A stretch of 64,000 nucleotides of DNA from Isochrysis galbana. Taxonomy: Eukaryota > Haptophyta > Isochrysidales > Isochrysidaceae. Of this stretch, positions 31,101-41,156 are shown one piece after another. The position numbers and the translations under genes are program-made. Below the pieces are notes generated by a model that did no database searches, was not told where the DNA came from, and saw nothing but the letters and a program-made list of their open reading frames with translations. Numbering within the stretch: position 1 is the stretch's first letter; the number at the start of each line of letters is the position of its first letter. The stretch is taken from contig CM030940.1 of NCBI GenBank assembly GCA_018136815.1, forward strand, positions 430,443 through 494,442, read 5' to 3'.

Positions 31101-34100
31101 CCGCCTCGGCCATCGCCTTGGCGGCCTGGCCCCAAGACGGCGCGTCGAGCCGCGCGAGCCACGCTCGCTTCGCCTCCTCCTCGCGCGAGAGAGTGTCGCA
31201 AGCCTCAACTTGGCCCTCGTCGCACGCCTGCACGAGCTCGTCCCTCGCCGACGACTGAGATGCGAGCTCGGACACCGCGGAGGCGGCCTTGCCCCACGAG
31301 GGCACGTCGAGCCGCGCGAGCCACCTCCGCTTCGCTTCCTCCTCGCGCGAGAGAGCCTCGCACGCCTCGGCCTCGCCGGCGTCGCACGCTTCCTCGAGCG
31401 CGGCCATCGCCGACGCCTCGGACGCGAGCTCCGACACCGCGGCGGCGGCCTTGCCCCAGGTTGGCGTGTCGAGCCGCGCGAGCCACGCTCGCTTCGCCTC
31501 CTCCTCGCTCATACGGCGCGGCGCGCCTCTGCTTCCCGGGCCCCACGATGGCGCGTCGAGCCGTGCGAGCCAGGCGCGCTTGGCCTCCTCCTCGCTGCGC
31601 CTCGGCTCGGACGGCGACTCCTCCGGCAACGCGGCGCTCGACCGCTCGCCCGGCGGAGGCGCCGAGGCGCGCCGTTGCCAGGACGGCGCATCTAGGCGTG
31701 CCAGCCATGCCCGCTTGGCCTCCTCCTCGGTCAAGCGCCCTGCCGAGGCCGCTGCGAGCGAGTCCTCCACACGCGGGAGCGGGGAGGCCGCACTCGGCGC
31801 AGGCGATGCGCTAGCCGGCCGCCGCCCCCACGACGGCTGATCGAGCCGAGCGAGCCACGCACGCTTCGCCTCCTCCTCGCTCATCCGCGCCGGCGGAGCG
31901 CCGAAGGTCGGCGGCGCCCCCTCGACACTGCTCGCCACGTCGGCGACGCCTGCGGCGGCGGCACCCCATGATGGCGCGTCGAGGCGCGCCAACCAACGGC
32001 GTTTGGCTTCCTCCTCGCGCGAGAGGATGTCGCACGCCTCGTCGTCCCCCGAGGCGCAGCCGGCGGCGAGCGCCTCCACCTCGGCGGCCTGACGCGCCGC
32101 CTCGGCCATCGCCTTGGCGGCCTGGCCCCAAGACGGCGCGTCGAGCCGCGCGAGCCACGCTCGCTTCGCCTCCTCCTCGCGCGAGAGAGTGTCGCAAGCC
32201 TCAACTTGGCCCTCGTCGCACGCCTGCACGAGCTCGTCCCTCGCCGACGACTGAGATGCGAGCTCGGACACCGCGGAGGCGGCCTTGCCCCACGAGGGCA
32301 CGTCGAGCCGCGCGAGCCACCTCCGCTTCGCTTCCTCCTCGCGCGAGAGAGCCTCGCACGCCTCGGCCTCGCCGGCGTCGCACGCTTCCTCGAGCGCGGC
32401 CATCGCCGACGCCTCGGACGCGAGCTCCGACACCGCGGCGGCGGCCTTGCCCCAGGTTGGCGTGTCGAGCCGCGCGAGCCACGCTCGCTTCGCCTCCTCC
32501 TCGCTCATACGGCGCGGCGCGCCTCTGCTTCCCGGGCCCCACGATGGCGCGTCGAGCCGTGCGAGCCAGGCGCGCTTGGCCTCCTCCTCGCTGCGCCTCG
32601 GCTCGGACGGCGACTCCTCCGGCAACGCGGCGCTCGACCGCTCGCCCGGCGGAGGCGCCGAGGCGCGCCGTTGCCAGGACGGCGCATCCAGGCGTGCCAG
32701 CCACGCCCGCTTGGCCTCCTCCTCGGTCAAGCGCCCTGCCGAGGCCGCTGCGAGCGAGTCCTCCACACGCGGGAGCGGGGAGGCCGCACTCGGCGCAGGC
32801 GATGCGCTAGCCGGCCGCCGCCCCCACGACGGCTGATCGAGCCGAGCGAGCCACGCACGCTTCGCCTCCTCCTCGCTCATCCGCGCCGGCGGAGCGCCGA
32901 AGGTCGGCGGCGCCCCCTCGACACTGCTCGCCACGTCGGCGACGCCTGCGGCGGCGGCACCCCATGATGGCGCGTCGAGGCGCGCCAACCAACGGCGTTT
33001 GGCTTCCTCCTCGCGCGAGAGGATGTCGCACGCCTCGTCGTCCCCCGAGGCGCAGCCGGCGGCGAGCGCCTCCACCTCGGCGGCCTGACGCGCCGCCTCG
33101 GCCATCGCCTTGGCGGCCTGGCCCCAAGACGGCGCGTCGAGCCGCGCGAGCCACGCTCGCTTCGCCTCCTCCTCGCGCGAGAGAGTGTCGCAAGCCTCAA
33201 CTTGGCCCTCGTCGCACGCCTGCACGAGCTCGTCCCTCGCCGACGACTGAGATGCGAGCTCGGACACCGCGGAGGCGGCCTTGCCCCACGAGGGCACGTC
33301 GAGCCGCGCGAGCCACCTCCGCTTCGCTTCCTCCTCGCGCGAGAGAGCCTCGCACGCCTCGGCCTCGCCGGCGTCGCACGCTTCCTCGAGCGCGGCCATC
33401 GCCGACGCCTCGGACGCGAGCTCCGACACCGCGGCGGCGGCCTTGCCCCAGGTTGGCGTGTCGAGCCGCGCGAGCCACGCTCGCTTCGCCTCCTCCTCGC
33501 TCAATCCACTTGTGGTTGAAGGAACCCTTTTTGAGGGCGTCGGTGCCGTACGCGATTTACCTTGTCCCCAAGAAGGCTGATCGAGTCGCTCAAGCCACGC
33601 GCGCTTCGCCTCTTCTTCACGTGTTTGTGGAGATGGAGGAGGGTCTGGAGATGGTGGACTCGGTCCCAAGTTTTTGGGAGTCGGAATGGAAGGCGTAGCT
33701 CCCCGTCGCCCCCAAGACGGCGCATTACGACGTGCAAGCCAGGCCCTCTTTGCATCCTCTTCACTCGCTGCAGGTGGTGGCGAGGCAACATTGGAGGTGT
33801 CGTCCAGGGGCAAAGCCCGGTTGGCCGGCAAACTTTCCACCCAATCCTTCTGCGCAACGCCGCCGTCCTTTCCCAGCCCGGTTGACGGATCGAGCCGAGC
33901 GAGCCACGCACGCTTCGCCTCCTCCTCGCTCATCCGCGCCGGCGGAGCGCCGAAGGTCGGCGGCGCCCCCTCGACACTGCTCGCCACGTCGGCGACGCCT
34001 GCGGCGGCGGCACCCCATGATGGCGCGTCGAGGCGCGCCAACCAACGGCGTTTGGCTTCCTCCTCGCGCGAGAGGATGTCGCACGCCTCGTCGTCCCCCG

Positions 34101-35598
34101 AGGCGCAGCCGGCGGCGAGCGCCTCCACCTCGGCGGCCTGACGCGCCGCCTCGGCCATCGCCTTGGCGGCCTGGCCCCAAGACGGCGCGTCGAGCCGCGC
34201 GAGCCACGCTCGCTTCGCCTCCTCCTCGCGCGAGAGAGTGTCGCAAGCCTCAACTTGGCCCTCGTCGCACGCCTGCACGAGCTCGTCCCTCGCCGACGAC
34301 TGAGATGCGAGCTCGGACACCGCGGAGGCGGCCTTGCCCCACGAGGGCACGTCGAGCCGCGCGAGCCACCTCCGCTTCGCTTCCTCCTCGCGCGAGAGAG
34401 CCTCGCACGCCTCGGCCTCGCCGGCGTCGCACGCTTCCTCGAGCGCGGCCATCGCCGACGCCTCGGACGCGAGCTCCGACACCGCGGCGGCGGCCTTGCC
34501 CCAGGTTGGCGTGTCGAGCCGCGCGAGCCACGCTCGCTTCGCCTCCTCCTCATTGGCAAGCGCGAAGCTCGTGTTCTGTTGCTTGTCGTCCTCCGGTGGA
34601 GGAGGTTTGCCAGGTGGTCCCCTTTCACGGATCGTTGCCAGTTCTTGTTCGATGGCTTCGACTTCGTTGGCGAGCATCTCTGCATGGCCCTGCACCACAT
34701 CGAGCCTCGCCCTTGCCTCGATGGCCTCTGCCGTTGCAATTTCAAGCGACCCCTGCAGCTCACTGGTAATCTGAGAAATTCGAGCGTCTGCAATAGTATT
34801 GGCATCCGCCACCCGGTTTCGGAGGCCGAATATTTGAAAATTCGCTGCCAGGAGTAAAGCAGCCTCAAATAGTGCGGTCACGCCAAGAGTTTCGAGAATG
34901 GGCGAATCAAGGCTGAGGCTCGGAGTTGCATCTAATGCGCCCTGTGCAACCGCTGCAGCTGCCTCCTTGCGCGCAAGCTCACGTTGCTCCGCGATCTCCT
35001 GCTGCTTTTGTGCTTGCTCTCGCGCCTGTGCAAGCCGTGATTCTGCCGAAATGACACGCTCTTCAGCAGCTGTGATACGAGCCAACAATTCTTCCTCAAT
35101 TTGCTCTGGTGTGAGCGTTGGTGGCTGGTCAGGAAGAGATTTCTGAATTTGCTGGAAAATTTCGTCGAGAAAATCAAACTTAAGGGGCTCACGACGAGGA
35201 AGCGGCTTTACCTTTGCACGTGCTACTTCAGCTTCCACGGCTCTTGTGCGCTCCGCAAGTTCTTGCAATTTAGCCTCCTTCTCTTCGATTAGCCGAGCAG
35301 TGGCCGCTAATTGTTTCTCCTTGTCTGCCAATCGCTGTTTGATCGCTTCATCGTCAGTCCTGCTGACGTCGAGGCTGCTGCCGCTAAGCAAGCCAACAGC
35401 ACCTGCAGCAAGACCTGCAACCACCGCTCGGCGTGTTGCACCGGTCTGGATTTCATTCTCGAAGCTGCTTAGCTCGTCGAGCACTCGATCACGATTGGTG
35501 AGCTGCATGCGCACTGCAGGCACTCTGTGCACAGGCGCCGTCAGCGGCCATTGGACCGCCGCTCCGGCGAGCACGAGAAGCGCAGCGGCGCTGAGCAT
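16148..35598 (-). CDS. Giant higher-order-repeat protein, predicted plastid/thylakoid-directed; frame broken by indels in this assembly
   Basis: Start is the ATG at 35596-35598 (an upstream GTG at 35628 is also in frame); stop is at 16148-16150. N-terminus: hydrophobic signal MLSAAALLVLAGAAVQW, a short basic segment, then TRRAVVAGLAAGAVGLLSG (RR at 56-57), resembling a twin-arginine thylakoid signal. Coiled coils at ~85-130, ~175-230 and ~285-340 flank a hydrophobic segment (LFEAALLLAANFQIFGL). From ~350 on, the protein is built from EEEAKRAWLARLDAPSWG-like motifs; some are followed by a helical spacer with a C-x7-C pair (CDAGEAEAC, CDEGQVEAC, CASGDDEAC). About 16 units of 332 residues are nearly identical; the C-terminal ~230 residues carry divergent motifs. 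Single-base deletions near 26728 and 20350, and many indels at 16.85-17.64 kb, break the frame. Repaired length would be about 6,500 residues with no intron. Function unknown; a filament or redox scaffold is inference. Confidence 0.8.
16845..17640. other. Indel-rich, probably unpolished assembly segment inside the array
   Basis: Aligned by eye to the other units, this partial unit lacks roughly 80 of about 810 bases. Losses are mostly single bases from short homopolymers and doublets (CCCCC to CCCC, GGCC to GGC). Elsewhere the array is practically error-free. The reading frame shifts many times here and is regained near 16840. The simplest reading is a stretch covered by raw long-read sequence or a collapsed repeat, not biological decay. 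Confidence 0.75.
16845..33503 (-). repeat. 996-bp higher-order coding tandem array (16 full units plus a partial one)
   Basis: The unit is 996 bp, exactly 332 codons. Identical landmarks recur at 19022, 20018, 21013, 22009, 23005, 24001, 24997, 25993, 26988, 27984, 28980, 29976, 30972, 31968 and 32964: spacing 996, except two of 995 where one base is missing. Each unit holds seven W-L-A-R-L-D motifs. Copies in different units match base for base, while the seven within a unit differ, which is a higher-order-repeat pattern. Array edges are unique coding sequence: a proline-rich spacer (33503-33880) and one diverged partial unit (33880-34555) on the N-terminal side, and single-copy divergent motifs (16148-16845) on the C-terminal side. 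Confidence 0.95.
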
Positions 35599-36880
35599 GT
35601 GTGCAGCCAGCTGCCTCCTGCTGTGCACCGAGGCTCAGTCTGCTCGCACACGCACAGCCCGAGTCGAAAGGAAGAGAGAGGGTGGAGTGGGGTGGTGGGG
35701 ACGGACGAGGGGAGGAGATTGAGGTTGGGAGAAGGGGGTGGGGGAGGGCGCGAGTGTTCGGCCCCGCTCGCTCCCCTCCGTCGCACACAACCTGCCTTAC
35801 TCGACTTGCCCCCGCCCCCCCCCCCCCCTTCCTTCTCTAGTCGGTCCGACAAATGGCGGTTGTTGACTGATCCTCGTTTCCTTTCTACCAGTATGACGGG
35901 GTGGTCCTCTTCCTCTCGCGTCCTCCTTCTGCCTCCCCCTCCCCCGTCGTGAGATTCACTTGCCCCTCCCTCTCTCTCCTCTTCTCGCTTGCCTCCCCGT
36001 CTCTCTCTCTCGGGTCGGAGCGTCCCTCTCTCTGACCCGCCTCCCGCCATCACTGTGGCCTGTTTCCCCTCCGCCCCCCCCCGCCCCCCGCCCCCCCCGC
36101 CCCCCCCCCCCCCCCCCCGGCCCCTTGCCCCCTCCCCCCGCCCCCCCTTCCCGCCCCCGCCCCTTCCCCCCCCCCCCCGCGCGAGGGACGCGCTGATCAA
36201 CGAAACCTCGTGAGCTCGCGAGAGCTCGTGCTTGATTGCGACATCACGCCCACGCGCCCCGGGAGGGGGGAAGGGGAAGGGGGGAAGGGGAAGAATGGGG
36301 GGGAAGGGAAAGAGGGGAAAGGGGAAAGGGGAAAAGGGAAAAGGGGGAAAAGGGGGAAGGGAAGGGGGAAGGGGAAAAGGGGGGAGGGGGGGAGAGGGCG
36401 GCGATGGGAGGCAACCGCCAGCCACGCGCCCCCCCGCGCGGCGGGGAAGGCACGCAAGGCCGGGGGAAGAAGGCCACACTCTCCGCAGCATCACAGTAAC
36501 GTAAACATGCCCATTTCTAACATCCCCGAGCTCCTTTGTCACATCCCCAGAAGATCAACTGCACCTCTCTCCGCGCAAACTACACCTCCGCCTCCACCCA
36601 CACTCTCTCCTCCTTCGACGACGTTGGGGGTGTGGACCTCGCGCGTATCGACGTGATGGAAGCCACTGTCTGTACACTCCGTCTGTGTCTAATTTTACCC
36701 GTCACCCTTCGCCTCTCCGCTCTCCGCCTCGCCCGCGGCCCGCTTCGCGCACGCCGACGGCGCCGGCCACAGCACACTTTGACACACAACGAGGAAGAAC
36801 GCAGAAGCACGTCCACGTCGCCGCCACGCCCACGCGTACAAATTGGAAATTGGCCATAAATCGTACTACTAAAGTACTCC
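35599..36880. other. 5' flank of giant gene: extreme C-tracts and G-tracts
   Basis: No convincing gene. About 36065-36180 is a near-continuous C tract on the plus strand, and about 36255-36400 is a long run of GGGGAAGGG-type blocks, with another C run near 35812-35828. The G-blocks could form G-quadruplexes on the plus strand, and the C-tract could do so on the minus strand. Lying within 0.3-0.8 kb of the giant gene's start, they may be part of its promoter or simply slippage-prone sequence. Long open frames here (35541-36542, -) are compositional. Confidence 0.5.
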
Positions 36881-36929
36881 TATACAGTAGGGGTGCACCA
36901 TTAAGAAAAAAAATCTTCTTAAAAATCAC

Positions 36930-38520
36930 CGCTACACGTGCGGCGTGGGGCAGTGTGCTTGCTTGTGGACCTCCCTTCTACCCAACCTTAACCCCTAACA
37001 ACCCCCTCCCCCTTCCCCAGTTCCCTCTTTAGTGGAGAGCCGGTTCCGGGGAGGCCGCGCGCACTGCCTCGGCCAGGGGTTGGAGTGGAGGGGGCGGGAG
37101 ACTGTGGCTTTATCTTTCGCTCGGGCTTGGCTCAGTTCATTTCTCCCTTGTGTCTCATAAGATCTTCAGCGTTTTCCTTCAAATTCTTTCCATAGCGATA
37201 CACCCATCTCAAGTGATGTTTCGTATATCTAGGCCTCTTGCCGCCTGCAAGAGGTCATCCGATACTTCTAGGTTAAAGTCTTTGTCCACCATATAAAGAG
37301 GGCTTATCATTTTCCGAATATGTTTGTTACTCGGGGCGTGCATCCCCATGTTGTTTCGTTGTTTCTTCAGCCTTTGAAAGAAACCGACCTTCGCCGTTGC
37401 TAATAGGTGGTACCTTGTAAGAATTGCCCTAAGGATCGATCTAACGGACCTACCGTCCGCGTTACCGTACTGGATGTTGTAGAAATCCGTGAGGATATAC
37501 CTCCACGCCAGGATACCCAAGTATCCCGAGGAGGGGTGAGGCCTGTCCACTTGGTAGCAAAAGAGACGTTGGGCTACTTCAGAGCCCGGCCTAAGGACGA
37601 TCCCCAGAAGTCCTTCTATGAATTCGAAGATGGGCTCCGTCGCAATGCATACGGCTAAGTGCGTGGAACTTTCGGGGGCTATACCGCATACCGCAAAAGC
37701 GGCACGCCGGGTCATCCGCGAATCTGTTCGCCGTGGCTATCCTCCTGTGTAGGATGTGTTTGAAGTGCATATACGAGTCCCTCGGTGTTAAAAAGTTGTA
37801 CTACCTCCGTTCCAAAACTGAGATGTCAGAGAGCCTTTGGGAAGCAAGGGCGGCGCCTGGAGAAGGATAGGCACGCCACAGAAGGCTAGGCTATGGACAG
37901 GGTACATGCTGGCTTAATGAGGTACCTTAGTTGAGGATGTTAACAAAAACCTAAAGCTACTTACGACGTGTCAAAAAAATGGCCTCTATTCACTGTCAGA
38001 AACAACGTCACGACGATGCGGGAGGGCGTAATCATTCCCACCGGTAGTACTTATATAGCTGCGATATTTGCTTCCATTTTCCTGAGATGGCCGGTAGTCT
38101 TTTTTCCCATCTTAGCGTGGATTTCTGCCTCTTCGTTTTCCTCATTGCGAGGAACGCTTTAGTGAGCGCCTTGACGTTAATGTCTTCCAACGTTTTATGT
38201 GTGTCTTTAAACGTGTATTCTTGCGGAATCGGGTATGCTGTTTCGGCCGGTCCGTCATATGCTCGCCCCCATTTTAGCGGAGTGTATAGCTCTCCCGGAA
38301 CCGACTGCGGGCTAACCCGCTCGTGTATATGGGGTTCTCCCATAACATTAAGCTTGACTACGTGATAGTCACCTCTTCGGCGCATATAGTAGTAAGTTCT
38401 TTGTCCACTAGGATTTCGCCTAAATCGTGCGCGTCCGGGTCTTCCTGGGGGGCTAGCTCGTGCTCCTCCGGAGCGGGGGGAGAAGGCGCCGCTTTCTTTC
38501 TCAGAAGATCAATATAGTTG
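36930..38520 (-). mobile_element. LINE remnant A (non-LTR retrotransposon 3' portion)
   Basis: Minus-strand pieces at 37209-37715, 38032-38385 and 38358-38708 are collinear with LINE B (48896-50195): they share GEPHIHER, YTPLKWGRAYDGPAET, FCYQVDRPHPSSGYLGILAW and the shared 3' UTR (GCGCGCGGCCTCCCCGGAAC). The reverse transcriptase catalytic domain is absent. Frameshifts, and a 247-bp insertion at 37801-38047, separate the pieces, so it is dead. The zinc-knuckle (CRFC in copy B) is partly degraded to AVCG. Confidence 0.8.
37801..38047. mobile_element. Candidate 247-bp MITE inserted in LINE A (TA target site)
   Basis: Comparison with LINE B shows extra DNA exactly between AAAAAGTTGTA and TACTTATATAGCTGCG. 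The insert starts CTACCTCCGTTCC and ends CACCGGTAG, so its outer CTACC/GGTAG are inverted, and it is flanked by TA on both sides. The left end resembles Stowaway-type (Tc1/mariner) MITE termini. The inverted repeat is short or decayed. It has no coding capacity. Confidence 0.6.
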
Positions 38521-38708
38521 GTATTGGCTTCCACAGAGTCGGGCCCGCTACCCGCTCTGCTTCCCACCGATGCCGAACCCTTCGTCCCCTCGCACGCCGA
38601 GGCAGCAGCCACCACTCCCCCGGACCCTTCCGAGTTCGGCGCCGCGCCTCCGTCCTCGCCCCCGTCGCCCTCCGGTGCAGTGAGGAGCGGGCCAATGCCC
38701 GCTCCCAC

Positions 38709-40207
38709 TGAAACCTTGCCCGCTTTGGCTTTTCCGCACTACCCGCCCCCGCCTGAAGACGAGGGCGGTGCCCCACCCCCACCCTCCGACTCAGAGGGTG
38801 GGTACGAGCCCTATACTGAGCGCGCCGGCTACATGCCGATCGCCTCGGTCGTACCCCAGTCGCCCCTCTCCTCCCGGAATGGAAGCCCCTTGCTCTTCGC
38901 TCCCCCGCCCCCTCGCACGCCTGCCGCCTCTTCTGGAGGCGTGCGCCGTTGTTGACGCCAGACATCCGCTAGCGGCTAGCGGATGGCTGGCACTCCGCCT
39001 TGCGCCTCACCTGGTCACACCAGGAGCGCCTCGCCTTTCTGCCTACTGCGCCTCCCCGCTTAGGGATAGGAGCCCTGCCCGATCTTAATCCGCCCTTGCT
39101 TGCCGCCCCTTCGCCCCCCTCAAACAGTGGGAAACCCTCCCACCCCAACCCCAAGAGCACCTCATGTGGGAGGGCAGCTCGCAGCTCAGCTGCCCTCCCC
39201 ATGGTGGAAACCTCTACCATCAGTGCACCCACCATGGGAGGGCACTTCACAACAATCAATCTTCCACAGAGAGCACCCAATGCCTCTGTTTTCCAACCTG
39301 TTGACACACTTCTCGTCTTCACCCCACTCTTGTGGGCCACAAGTACCTACAACTCAGTGCCTTGCCTTGGGCCCTCTTTCAACACTTCACTTCCTCTCCC
39401 ACTCCCTCTTCCATCTACAACCAACCCAAGAAGCACAAACCCCCTCGTCCTCTGTTTCAAGCACCAAAAATTTCGACTCAAGACAAGAGGGAGGACATGT
39501 CTTGAGGCGGCGTCGCTGCCCATGCCTAGCGCAAGGGTATAGCGCCGCCACTCAGACATCTCCTTCCCCACAGCCCACAGCTCCTCTCTGAGGAGTTGCT
39601 CCTCACCCTCCCATTAGGCCCCCTTGCCTGCGAGACCAATACAGGATCCTGGCGTGGGGGGCTGTCTGAGTGTGGAGGGAGGAGGGAGGGGCGCTCCGGC
39701 TAGCGCAGGTAGAAGGCTAGTGAAGAGCTGGGTGGCATAAGGGGTAAGGCCGGCGCGCGAAGCTGCCCACCAGCGCCAAGCCGGTCAGCAACATCACCCA
39801 CGGCGACAGGTTCGCAGCCAACATTCGACATCTGCCCTGACTCTTCCTGGACACCCACAATCTTGAGGAGACCGCCTTTTGTGCCACGCGAGCTTCAGTT
39901 GACACTTGCGCGCGCGCACTGTGCAACGAGCTTCCGGCGTGTCCTTCGCGGCGTCAGTCAGAGCCTCCCGGTGCGCGAAGATCTGGTTGCCCACGCAACC
40001 TTCCCCCCCCCCCCCTCCCCATTCACTGTGGTGTCAGGCCAAGTGTGTACAATGTGGCACCGGCGTACTTTCCATCGTGGGCGCAGACGTACGAGTTCGG
40101 CGCGTGCTGAGTGTCTACCCGGAGGCACATCCATCCGGAGTTGGTGTTTCCTTTTTGGTTTAGGGTGTGTGCGAAAAGTTTTTTTCACCCGTGATGACAA
40201 TAATACA
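38709..40207. other. Intergenic/transposon-derived stretch without a clear gene
   Basis: 38709-38956 continues Pro/Ser/Glu-rich composition that may be the degraded 5' part of LINE A. A near-perfect 35-bp palindrome sits at 38957-38991. 39000-39700 has open frames of low-complexity Ser/Pro content that match no family. A C-run lies near 39996-40012. I cannot support a gene here. Confidence 0.35.
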
Positions 40208-40426
40208 ATGGATATCAGAGCACGTGGAGCAATCACATCCGCTGTAAATTCTCTACTACCCAATGCCGGTGGTAGACCAAGAGCTGATTTGAACCTCATG
40301 TTGGACGGGATGTGTCATATTTTGTGGACTGGGGCGCCATGGAGGTCTCTTGGATCGGGATACAGCACGGTGCATGTGCATGCAAATGCTGCTCGCTGGG
40401 TACCAAGGATTGTGTCACGGAAATAG
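40208..40426 (+). pseudogene. IS5-like DDE transposase N-terminal fragment
   Basis: From the ATG at 40208 the frame reads through GGRPRADLNLMLDGMCHILW, then TGAPWRSLGSGYSTVH. This matches the N-terminal domain of IS5-family-type transposases (GRPR-x-D ... L-x-G-x-x-x-x-L-x-TGAPWR-x-L ... W-x-TV). The frame ends about 20 residues later with no DDE catalytic domain recognisable downstream, so it is a truncated remnant or first exon. Such transposases occur in bacteria and in some protist and algal DNA transposons. Confidence 0.65.
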
Positions 40427-41156
40427 ACCACAGTGTCTGTGCTCAGGTGTTTGGAGAAAAGGACGTCTGTAGTGTGAACTGGTGTTTTGTGTCCGCTTAG
40501 CGTTTTCGCACATATCATAAAAAAAATTCCAGTTTTGCCATCTTCAGCCCGTGAGGAGGTCGACGCCGGCCTGCGCGCCACTGAGTCGGCGCATCCACTG
40601 ATTCTTGCGGAAGGCGATGGTTGGTGGTGGCCTCATCGGTCGGGGAAAGGGCCTCCTCCTCGGCATCAGGAACGCGAACAGGATCCGCCTCCTCCGCCGC
40701 GCCCTTGGAGCAGGAAGAGGAACGAGTCGTGCGAGCAGCGCTTGCGCTCGGCGTCCAGTCGACAGGTGGCTATGTCGAGCGAGTCGAACGAAACCAGCGA
40801 GCAGGAGCACGAGAGGAGAGGACGGAGGACCGTACCGATGCGCGCCGAGTCGTCACCATCGTGAGGAAGACGAGGGCGAGGAGAGAGCTGGAGGGTGAGC
40901 GAGGAGGGAGGAGGGAGGCAGGCAGTAGGAGCCGTCTCTCTCTGGTAGGTCGATGAGAGGGGGAGGAGGGGACCCGGGGGAGGGGGCCCCGGGGGAGCGG
41001 AGAGACCCCAAGACCTCGATTGTTTACGTTAGTGTTTTCGCAATATACGGTAATATTTTCCCCGGTCCCAGGGGTGCCCCCGCGGTTCCCGACCGCCTCT
41101 GCGTCCAGAGTCCCCCCGCGGAAAGAGTGAACGCACGGCGTGCACCTTCCTGGAAG
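40427..41156. other. Intergenic, no gene seen
   Basis: GC-rich sequence with several short overlapping open frames (for example 40487-40864 and 40621-40956) of Arg/Ser/Glu-rich composition that resemble no family. No RNA gene or transposon end is visible. Confidence 0.4.

Noticed and set aside
16845-33503. CRISPR array or non-coding satellite interpretation of the repeat block.
   Set aside because: The unit is 996 bp with no alternating spacers, it is an exact multiple of three, and it stays in frame with unique coding sequence on both sides.
17112-34769. Dozens of long plus-strand and alternative minus-strand open frames repeating every 996 bp (280, 253, 183, 167, 128, 107 codons).
   Set aside because: They are shadows of the GC-rich minus-strand repeat gene: Arg/Ala/Pro-rich, lack domain content, and recur exactly once per unit. 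Only the W-L-A-R-L-D frame has start, targeting sequence and divergent ends consistent with a protein.
35541-36542. 333-codon minus-strand frame upstream of the giant gene.
   Set aside because: Almost entirely Pro/Gly/Arg low-complexity from C- and G-tracts, with no domain.
39000-39591. Plus-strand frames of 163-180 codons.
   Set aside because: Ser/Pro/Thr low-complexity, two overlapping frames equally open, no family resemblance.
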